From assembly GCA_020161655.1 (NCBI GenBank), contig JAIUPC010000012.1:531740-595739 (forward strand): a stretch of DNA of 64,000 nucleotides, read 5' to 3'. The notes under the pieces are model-generated. The model was not told where the DNA came from, did not search any database, and saw nothing but the letters and a program-made list of their open reading frames with translations. Below, in pieces: positions 58,218-64,000 of the stretch. Source of the stretch: Pseudomonadota bacterium. GTDB taxonomy: Bacteria > Pseudomonadota > Alphaproteobacteria > Rhodobacterales > Rhodobacteraceae. The translations under genes and the position numbers were made by a program. Every line of letters starts with the position of its first letter. Position 1 is the stretch's first letter.

Positions 58218-58371
58218 AGCTCAGACCCCTGTCCTGTCGCCGCGCTGCGGCCCCTCACCGCGCCGTCGCCGTCTCATGCGGCGAATCGGATGGCGTGGCA
58301 TGGCGTCGAGTTTAGACCAAAGCGCGCGCCGAATTCTGCCCCCTTTCGCGCCAGAGGCTTAGCCGGTGCGC

Positions 58372-58399
58372 TTGAACTTGCCTTCGATGCTGCTATCAC
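58372..58399 (+). promoter_or_regulatory. Possible sigma-70 promoter of tkt
   Basis: TTGAAC at 58372–58377, 16-bp spacer, TATCAC at 58394–58399, some 35 bp before the tkt ATG. It is only a moderate match. Confidence 0.35.
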
Positions 58400-58434
58400 C
58401 CCCGAAAGCCGCGACACCGAGGGAAGGATCAGCC

Positions 58435-60453
58435 ATGGACATTGCAATGCTGCGCGACAAGCACCCCGAACATTGGGCGAAGGCCACCGCGATCCGCGTT
58501 CTGGCGATGGACGCCGTGCAGGCCGCCAATTCCGGCCATCCCGGCATGCCGATGGGCATGGCCGATGTGGCGACGGTCCTTTTCTCGAAACACCTGAAGT
58601 TCGACGCTGGCGCGCCCGGCTGGGCCGACCGTGACCGCTTCATCCTGTCGGCGGGCCACGGCTCCATGCTGCTTTACGCGCTGATGTACCTGACGGGCTA
58701 CAAGGACATCACGCTCGACGAGGTGAAGAACTTCCGCCAGTGGGGCTCCAAAACCGCCGGCCACCCGGAAAACTTCCTCGCCAACGGGATCGAGACGACG
58801 ACCGGCCCGCTCGGCCAGGGCATCGCCAATTCCGTGGGCTTCGCCATCGCCGAGGAATCGCTCCGTGCCCGTTTCGGCAAGAAGTTGGTGGACCATTACA
58901 CCTGGGTCATCGCCGGCGACGGCTGCCTCATGGAAGGCATCAGCCACGAGGCGATCGGCCTTGCCGGGATGCAGAAGCTTTCGAAGCTGATCGTGCTTTG
59001 GGACAACAACAACATCTCCATCGACGGCAAGATCAGCCTGTCGGACATCACCAACCAGCGCGAGCGTTTCGCCGCCGCCGGCTGGAAGGTCCTTTCCTGC
59101 GACGGCCATGACCCCGCCGACATCGACCGCGCCATGACCGAGGCAAAGACCTCTGACCGTCCGGTGATGATCGACTGCAAGACCCATATCGGCTTCGGCA
59201 GCCCGAAGAAGCAGGACACCGCTGGCGCCCATGGCTCTCCGCTTGGCCCCGATGAGATCAAGGTCGTGCGGGAGATCTACGGCTGGCCCTACCCTGCCTT
59301 CGAGATCCCGGCCGACATCCTCGACGCCTGGCGCAAGATCGGCGCGAAAGGTGCCGCAGACCGGAAGGAATGGGAGGCGCGTCTGAACGAACAGTCCGGT
59401 GCGAAAAAGGCCGAGTTCGAACGGCAGATGGGTCTCGGCGTGCCGAAGAAGCTTGCCGCGACGATCCGCGCGCTGAAGAAGCAGGCGTCTGAAACCGCGC
59501 CCAAGGTCGCCACCCGCAAGGCATCGGAAATGGTGCTTGAGGTGGTGAACCCGGTCACGCCGGAAACCATCGGCGGTTCCGCCGACCTCACCGGTTCGAA
59601 CCTGACGAAGTCCGGCGATCTCGGCATCTTCAACCCGGAAAACCGCAAGGGCCGCTACATCCATTACGGCATCCGCGAACATGGCATGGCGGCGGCGATG
59701 AACGGCATGGTGCTGCATGGCGGCGTGCGGCCCTATGGCGGCACCTTCCTGTGCTTCACCGACTATGCCCGCGCGGCGATGCGGCTTTCGGCACTGATGG
59801 AGATTCCGACTGTCTATGTCATGACGCATGATTCCATCGGCCAGGGCGAAGATGGCCCGACGCACCAGCCGGTCGAGCATCTGGCGATCTGCCGCGCCAC
59901 GCCCAACACCTTGACCTTCCGCCCCGCCGATCTGGTGGAAACTGCGGAGGCCTGGGAACTGGCGCTGATGTCGGAAAAGACGCCCTCGGTCCTGGCGCTC
60001 AGCCGGCAGAACCTGACGACGGTGCGCAAGACCCATACCGCCAGGAACCTGACAGCACAGGGCGCCTATATCCTCGCCGAGGCCGAGGCGCGGCGCCGCG
60101 CGATCCTGATCGCGACGGGGTCCGAGGTCGAGATCGCGCTGGCGGCGCGGGAAATCCTCGAAGGCAAGGGCATCGGCACCCGCGTCGTCTCCATGCCCTG
60201 CATGGAGCTTTTCGCGGCGCAGCCGGAAAGCTACCGCAAGAAAGTCCTGCCCGCCGGTCCGGTCCGGGTCGGGATCGAAGCGGCGGTGCGCGCGTCCTGG
60301 GACCGTTGGCTTCTGGGTGAGCGCGGGGTCGAGAAGAAGGCCGGCTTCGTCGGCATGGAAGGCTTCGGCGCCTCTGCCCCGGCAGACCGGCTTTACAAGG
60401 AGTTCGGCATCACGGCGGAAGCCGTGGCCGCGAAGGTTCAGGCGCTGGTCTGA
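58435..60453 (+). CDS. tkt: Transketolase
   Basis: Thiamine-diphosphate enzyme of the pentose-phosphate and Calvin routes. 672 residues from the ATG at 58435 ([21 protein letters not shown]), preceded by GGGAAGGATC. TPP motif [18 protein letters not shown] near residue 159, [14 protein letters not shown] near 32, and [20 protein letters not shown] near 465. Followed by two palindromic repeats and then, beyond DUF808, two gap genes of the same carbon route. Confidence 0.97.
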   Translation: MDIAMLRDKHPEHWAKATAIRVLAMDAVQAANSGHPGMPMGMADVATVLFSKHLKFDAGAPGWADRDRFILSAGHGSMLLYALMYLTGYKDITLDEVKNFRQWGSKTAGHPENFLANGIETTTGPLGQGIANSVGFAIAEESLRARFGKKLVDHYTWVIAGDGCLMEGISHEAIGLAGMQKLSKLIVLWDNNNISIDGKISLSDITNQRERFAAAGWKVLSCDGHDPADIDRAMTEAKTSDRPVMIDCKTHIGFGSPKKQDTAGAHGSPLGPDEIKVVREIYGWPYPAFEIPADILDAWRKIGAKGAADRKEWEARLNEQSGAKKAEFERQMGLGVPKKLAATIRALKKQASETAPKVATRKASEMVLEVVNPVTPETIGGSADLTGSNLTKSGDLGIFNPENRKGRYIHYGIREHGMAAAMNGMVLHGGVRPYGGTFLCFTDYARAAMRLSALMEIPTVYVMTHDSIGQGEDGPTHQPVEHLAICRATPNTLTFRPADLVETAEAWELALMSEKTPSVLALSRQNLTTVRKTHTARNLTAQGAYILAEAEARRRAILIATGSEVEIALAAREILEGKGIGTRVVSMPCMELFAAQPESYRKKVLPAGPVRVGIEAAVRASWDRWLLGERGVEKKAGFVGMEGFGASAPADRLYKEFGITAEAVAAKVQALV

Positions 60454-60471
60454 TCCTGGTGGTTGGCATGC

Positions 60472-60499
60472 GTGGGATGGGCAGAATTGCCCATCCTAC
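60472..60499. repeat. REP-like palindrome 1
   Basis: Arms GTGGGATGGGCA and TGCCCATCCTAC around GAAT, one mismatch. 19 bases after the tkt stop. The same palindrome recurs 14 bases further on. Confidence 0.75.
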
Positions 60500-60513
60500 C
60501 GGGTCCGGTCTTC

Positions 60514-60541
60514 GTAGGATGGGCAATACTGCCCATCCTAC
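60514..60541. repeat. REP-like palindrome 2
   Basis: Perfect 12-base arms GTAGGATGGGCA / TGCCCATCCTAC around ATAC. With palindrome 1 it fills the gap between the convergent tkt and DUF808 genes, and the pair could fold as two strong hairpins. Confidence 0.8.
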
Positions 60542-60552
60542 CCCGCGCAATC

Positions 60553-61521
60553 TCAGTGCGCCGCCTTCCCCGTCAGCTTCGCGATCATCGGCCCGATCAC
60601 CCGCGTCGCCACCGGGATCAGGATCATCCCGAGCACCAGCCCGATCATGCCGTCGATGGCTGCCGTCACCAGCCAGCCGGTGAAGCCGGCCAGCGCCGGA
60701 GGCACCATTTGGGCCGCGGCTTTAGCCATTAGCTTGATCCAGTCGTAGATCGCCGGATAGCCAAGCACATCGAGCCCATGGGTGATGATCTGGCCACCGA
60801 CCCAGAGCATGGCGAGCGTTCCGACGGTCGAGAGGAACGCCATCAGCTTCGGCATCCCCTTCACAAGGCCCGACCCCAGCCCGCGCCCCAGCGCAGTCCG
60901 CGATTCCGCCGCCATATGCAGGCCGATGTCGTCCATCTTCACGATCAGCGCCACCGCCCCGTAGACGGCGATGGTGATGCCCACCCCGACGACGGCGAGC
61001 GTGATCGCCTCCATCCAGATCGACCCCGCTGGAATGGCGGCCAATGCAATGGTCATGATCTCGGCCGACAGGATGAAGTCGGTCTTGATCGCACCGGCGA
61101 CGCGGGTTTCCTCAAGATGCGCGGGGTCCTTCACGTCAAGGTCGGCCTCGACATGTTCATCCCCGTGCGGGAAGAGCTTGTGATACACCTTCTCCGCCCC
61201 CTCGAAGCACAGGTAGGCGCCGCCGATCATCAGCAGGGGCGTCACCAGCCAGGGCGCGAAACTGTTCAGAAGAAGTGCCGCCGGCAGCAGGATCACCAGC
61301 TTGTTGAAGAGCGATCCCTTGGCGATCTTCCAGATGATCGGAAGCTCACGCTTGGCCTCGAAACCATGGACGTATTTCGGCGTCACGGCGGCGTCGTCGA
61401 TCACCACGCCGGCGGCTTTCGACCCCGCCTTGGCAGCCATGCCCGCCACGTCGTCGATGGAGGCAGCCGCCACCTTCGCAATCGCCGCCACGTCGTCGAG
61501 TAGCGCCAGTAATCCGCTCAT
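60553..61521 (-). CDS. DUF808 family inner-membrane protein
   Basis: 322 residues, YedI-like. N-terminal part SGLLALLDDVAAIAKVAAASIDDV with VVIDDAAVTPKYVHGF is the family signature. Around seven hydrophobic segments follow (for example VILLPAALLLNSFAPWL, IMTIALAAIPAG). Function is not established. Convergent with tkt and divergent from gap. Confidence 0.93.
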   Translation of the reverse strand: MSGLLALLDDVAAIAKVAAASIDDVAGMAAKAGSKAAGVVIDDAAVTPKYVHGFEAKRELPIIWKIAKGSLFNKLVILLPAALLLNSFAPWLVTPLLMIGGAYLCFEGAEKVYHKLFPHGDEHVEADLDVKDPAHLEETRVAGAIKTDFILSAEIMTIALAAIPAGSIWMEAITLAVVGVGITIAVYGAVALIVKMDDIGLHMAAESRTALGRGLGSGLVKGMPKLMAFLSTVGTLAMLWVGGQIITHGLDVLGYPAIYDWIKLMAKAAAQMVPPALAGFTGWLVTAAIDGMIGLVLGMILIPVATRVIGPMIAKLTGKAAH

Positions 61522-61630
61522 AGCCGCCCGTCCCGTTCCTGTTTCCGCGCCAAGTAAGAGAAACCCCCGCGCGAAACAAGGGCGGGAGGTTGATGACAGT
61601 AAAGCCTCGGAAGCATGAATTGTTCATCCC

Positions 61631-61644
61631 GTTTTCGCTAACAA
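61631..61644. promoter_or_regulatory. LacI/CceR-like operator 1 before gap
   Basis: CGTTTTCGCTAACA matches TGTTA-n-CG-n-TAACA at ten of twelve fixed positions. It lies 96 bp upstream of the gap ATG and 20 bp (two helical turns) from operator 2. Confidence 0.5.
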
Positions 61645-61650
61645 CGTTCT

Positions 61651-61664
61651 GTTTCCGCTAACAT
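61651..61664. promoter_or_regulatory. LacI/CceR-like operator 2 before gap
   Basis: TGTTTCCGCTAACA matches the same pattern at eleven of twelve positions. The motif is that of the Rhodobacter CceR (LacI-family) regulator as I know it. Confidence 0.6.
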
Positions 61665-61740
61665 ACTGAATTTGCGTATTTTATTGCGTCAGAACCTTTG
61701 CTAAGCCCAACGGGAACCGGGCAGGGAGAGGGAGTTTCGC

Positions 61741-62745
61741 ATGACCGTCACCATCGGCATCAACGGTTTTGGCCGGATCGGGCGCTGCACGCTCGCCCAT
61801 ATCGCCGAGGCCTCGCGCAACGATGTGCAGGTGGTCAAGATCAACGCGACCGGCCCGATTGAAACCAATGCGCACCTTCTGAAATACGATAGCGTCCATG
61901 GCCGCTTCTCAGGTCCGGTAAAGGTTTCCGGCTCCACCATCGACCTCGGCCGCGGCCCGATCGAGGTGATGTCGACCTACAACCCCGAGGAGCTGGACTG
62001 GGAGGGCGTCGACGTCGTCCTTGAATGCACCGGCAAGTTCAACGACCGCGACAAGGCCGCCGTCCACCTGACGCGCGGCGCCCGCCGCGTCCTCGTCTCG
62101 GCTCCGGCCAAGCGCGCCGACAAGACCGTGGTCTACGGCGTCAACCACCGCGAGCTGAGGCTGGAGCATGAGGTCGTCTCGAACGGCTCCTGCACCACGA
62201 ATTGCCTGGCACCACTTGCCAAGGTCCTGAACGACAAGATCGGCATCGAGTCGGGGATCATGACGACGATCCACAGCTATACCGGCGACCAGCCGACGCT
62301 CGACCGCCGCCACAAGGACCTCTACCGCGCCCGCGCCGCCGCCATGGCGATGATCCCGACCTCGACCGGCGCCGCCAAGGCGCTGGGTGAGGTATTGCCG
62401 GAGCTTGCGGGCAAGCTCGACGGCACCGCAATCCGGGTGCCGACGCCGAACGTCTCGGCAGTGGACCTGACCTTTGTGGCCGGGCGCGATGTCACCGTCG
62501 CCGATGTCAACGAAGTCGTAAGGGAAGCGGCGGCAGGCTACATGGGCATGGTCATGTCCTATGACCCGGAACCCAAGGTCTCGATTGACTTCAACCACAC
62601 GCCCTATTCCTCTATCTTCGCGCCCGACCAGACCAAGGTCGTCGGCAAGCGCACGGTCCGGGTGCTGGCCTGGTATGACAACGAATGGGGTTTCTCCTGC
62701 CGGATGGCCGATGTGGCCGGCGCGATGGGGCGGCTCCTGCAATAA
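61741..62745 (+). CDS. gap: Glyceraldehyde-3-phosphate dehydrogenase, type I (copy 1, NADP-type site)
   Basis: 334 residues. The catalytic segment SNGSCTTNC is near residue 148, and the phosphate-binding parts are TSTGAAKALGEVLPEL and the C-terminal WYDNEWGFSCR. The cofactor position reads KINATGPIETNAH at about 33–45: Ala36 replaces the Asp that selects NAD in most enzymes, so NADP or dual use is likely. The start follows AGGGAGAGGGAG. Two operator-like sites lie upstream. It is separated from the second copy by a small membrane protein gene. Confidence 0.95.
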   Translation: MTVTIGINGFGRIGRCTLAHIAEASRNDVQVVKINATGPIETNAHLLKYDSVHGRFSGPVKVSGSTIDLGRGPIEVMSTYNPEELDWEGVDVVLECTGKFNDRDKAAVHLTRGARRVLVSAPAKRADKTVVYGVNHRELRLEHEVVSNGSCTTNCLAPLAKVLNDKIGIESGIMTTIHSYTGDQPTLDRRHKDLYRARAAAMAMIPTSTGAAKALGEVLPELAGKLDGTAIRVPTPNVSAVDLTFVAGRDVTVADVNEVVREAAAGYMGMVMSYDPEPKVSIDFNHTPYSSIFAPDQTKVVGKRTVRVLAWYDNEWGFSCRMADVAGAMGRLLQ

Positions 62746-62772
62746 GGAGCATCGGGGGCCTCGCCCCCGCCC

Positions 62773-62916
62773 ATGACCAACCGAATCGCTGCCGTGATCG
62801 CCCTGATGATCGCGGCCTTCTTCCTGATCGACGCGCTCTTCCTGCATCTTGGTGCCGGGCTTTTCCTTGCGCGGCGGATTGCCAACCTCATCGAATATCT
62901 CGCCATCTGGCGCTAG
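62773..62916 (+). CDS. Small membrane protein, 47 residues
   Basis: ATG at 62773 to TAG at 62916. MTNRIAAVIALMIAAFFLID opens a single hydrophobic helix (about 5–32), followed by a basic ARR and LIEYLAIWR at the end. It has no recognised domain. The gene begins 27 bases after gap copy 1. I recall similar short proteins between paired gap genes in Rhodobacteraceae, but cannot confirm by search. Confidence 0.6.
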   Translation: MTNRIAAVIALMIAAFFLIDALFLHLGAGLFLARRIANLIEYLAIWR

Positions 62917-62956
62917 CGCCGCTACTCTCCGGTTGACCTCGCGGCGATTTTGCCGA

Positions 62957-62970
62957 TGTTAGCGCCAACA
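62957..62970. promoter_or_regulatory. LacI/CceR-like operator before second gap
   Basis: TGTTAGCGCCAACA matches TGTTA-n-CG-n-TAACA at eleven of twelve positions, 41 bp upstream of the second gap ATG. Confidence 0.6.
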
Positions 62971-63011
62971 TTGCCCCTTGAGGGCGGATTCCCTGCGAAA
63001 AAGGAGATGCC

Positions 63012-64000
63012 ATGACGGTCAAGGTAGCCATCAACGGGTTCGGGCGCATCGGGCGCAACGTGCTGCGCGGGATCATCGAGTCGGGCCGGAAGGATATCGA
63101 GGTCATTGCCATCAACGACCTCGGCCCGGTCGAGACCAATGCCCATCTGCTGCGGTTCGACTCTGTGCATGGCCGCTTCCCCGGCGAGGTGACGACCGGC
63201 GAGGACTGGATCGACGCCGGCCGTGGCCGGATGCGGGTCACGGCGCTCAGGAACCCCGCTGACCTGCCCTGGTCCGATGTCGACATCGTCATGGAATGCA
63301 CCGGCATCTTCACCTCGAAGGAAAAGTGCCAGGCGCATCTGGAAAACGGCTCCAAGCGCGTCCTCATCTCCGCCCCCGGCGAGAATGCCGACAAGACCGT
63401 GGTCTACGGCGTCAACCACAAGACCCTGACCAGGGATGACGTGATCGTCTCCAACGCCTCCTGCACCACCAATTGCCTGTCGCCCGTGGCTTACGTCCTC
63501 AACAACGCCATCGGCATCGAGAAGGGGATGATGACGACGATCCATTCCTATACCGGCGACCAGCCGACCTTGGACACGATGCACAAGGACCTCTACCGCG
63601 GGCGGGCGGCGGCGCTTTCCATGATCCCGACCTCGACCGGGGCGGCCAAGGCGGTGGGGCTGGTGCTGCCGGACCTGAAAGGCAAGCTCGACGGTTTCGC
63701 GATCCGGGTGCCGACGCCGAATGTGAGCGTGGTGGACCTGAAGTTCTTCGCCAAACGCGCGACCTCGGTCGAAGAGATCAACGCCGCGATCAAATCCGCC
63801 GCCGATGGCCCCCTGAAGGGCATCCTCGGCTACACGCTCTTCAAGAACGTCTCCTCGGACTTCAACCACGACCCGCATTCGAGCGTCTTCCACATGGACC
63901 AGACCAAGGTCATGGACGGCACCTTCTGCTCGATCCTCTCCTGGTACGACAACGAATGGGGCTTTTCCAACCGCATGGCCGATACGGCGGTGGCGATGGG
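63012..64000 (+). CDS. gap: Glyceraldehyde-3-phosphate dehydrogenase, type I (copy 2, NAD-type), truncated by window end
   Basis: Starts at ATG 63012 behind AAAAAGGAGA. 329 codons are in the window and only a few residues are missing. AINDLGPVETNAH at 33–45 keeps Asp36, the NAD-selecting residue. The catalytic segment SNASCTTNC is near 148, with WYDNEWGFSNRM at the end. The sequence is clearly paralogous to copy 1, with the two probably serving different directions or cofactors. An operator-like site lies upstream. Confidence 0.96.
   Translation, partial: MTVKVAINGFGRIGRNVLRGIIESGRKDIEVIAINDLGPVETNAHLLRFDSVHGRFPGEVTTGEDWIDAGRGRMRVTALRNPADLPWSDVDIVMECTGIFTSKEKCQAHLENGSKRVLISAPGENADKTVVYGVNHKTLTRDDVIVSNASCTTNCLSPVAYVLNNAIGIEKGMMTTIHSYTGDQPTLDTMHKDLYRGRAAALSMIPTSTGAAKAVGLVLPDLKGKLDGFAIRVPTPNVSVVDLKFFAKRATSVEEINAAIKSAADGPLKGILGYTLFKNVSSDFNHDPHSSVFHMDQTKVMDGTFCSILSWYDNEWGFSNRMADTAVAM

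Noticed and set aside
57200-58434. 6S RNA next to zapA
   Set aside because: In many proteobacteria it follows zapA, but here MliC overlaps zapA and the upstream gap shows no long bulged hairpin.

Overview
The window is a high-GC (roughly two-thirds G+C), gene-dense chromosomal segment from an alphaproteobacterium, most likely a member of the Rhodobacteraceae. The evidence is the gene content and order: glyQ–DUF6446–glyS, a B12-dependent ribonucleotide reductase (NrdJ), trpGDC–moaC–moeA–lexA–comEC–gltX–gltA, split ccmF/ccmH beside ccmE and argC, VPLPA-type C-terminal sorting tails, and a direct-repeat GAAC-N7-GAAC LexA operator typical of alphaproteobacteria. No transposase, integrase, CRISPR array, rRNA or plasmid gene was seen. 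One tRNA (Pro, UGG) is present. Both window ends cut genes: a PEP/pyruvate-binding protein on the left and a second GAPDH on the right.

Layout. 1–4058 (minus): start of a PEP-binding protein, then glyS, a DUF6446 membrane protein and glyQ. 4214–5971 (plus): secreted peptidoglycan-binding protein whose trypsin-like domain has lost its catalytic residues. 5978–12838 (minus): two tandem TrkH potassium transporters, then nrdJ with an upstream NrdR-like box. 13315–15152 (minus): tRNA-Pro, pdxH, a double cold-shock-domain protein and a DUF192 protein. 15329–21355 (plus): fabI, gpt, an aminotransferase, ppiD, trpE. 21372–23243 (minus): a Pro/Ala/Glu-rich divergent polysaccharide deacetylase lying between trpE and trpG. 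23378–28953 (plus): trpG, trpD, ung, trpC, moaC, moeA, lexA. comEC converges on lexA. gltX, gltA and an MFS transporter follow. 35265–43467 (minus): EF-G-like GTPase, enoyl-CoA hydratase, ccmH, ccmF, a holin/N-acetylmuramidase pair resembling the gene-transfer-agent lysis cassette, ccmE, argC. 43556–46240 (minus): four tandem paralogous VPLPA-tailed secreted proteins separated by spacers of exactly 109 bp. 46342–50700 (minus): murI and a fused indolepyruvate:ferredoxin oxidoreductase, divergent from a LysR regulator with an LTTR-type palindrome between them. 52053–56285 (plus): DUF6151, purL, an AllA-like protein, bolA, monothiol glutaredoxin. 56373–58217 (minus): coiled-coil protein, zapA, MliC-like inhibitor, histidine phosphatase. 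58435–64000: tkt (plus), DUF808 (minus), then gap, a 47-residue membrane peptide and a second gap (plus).

How it works together. Most genes are housekeeping: translation (glyQS, gltX, tRNA-Pro), tryptophan and arginine synthesis, molybdopterin, cytochrome c maturation, purines, TCA entry, and the triose/pentose-phosphate core. The parts most worth a second look are regulatory or accessory: a lysis cassette inserted in the cytochrome c maturation cluster with its Shine-Dalgarno inside a hairpin; three LacI/CceR-like operators before the two gap genes; a triple GAAC LexA operator; a four-copy dispersed intergenic element ending in CAACGAAGAAGC; the VPLPA paralog array; and a low-GC insertion inside glyS. 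Coordinates, motifs and repeats were read by eye. Family assignments rest on recognition of sequence motifs, not on searches.
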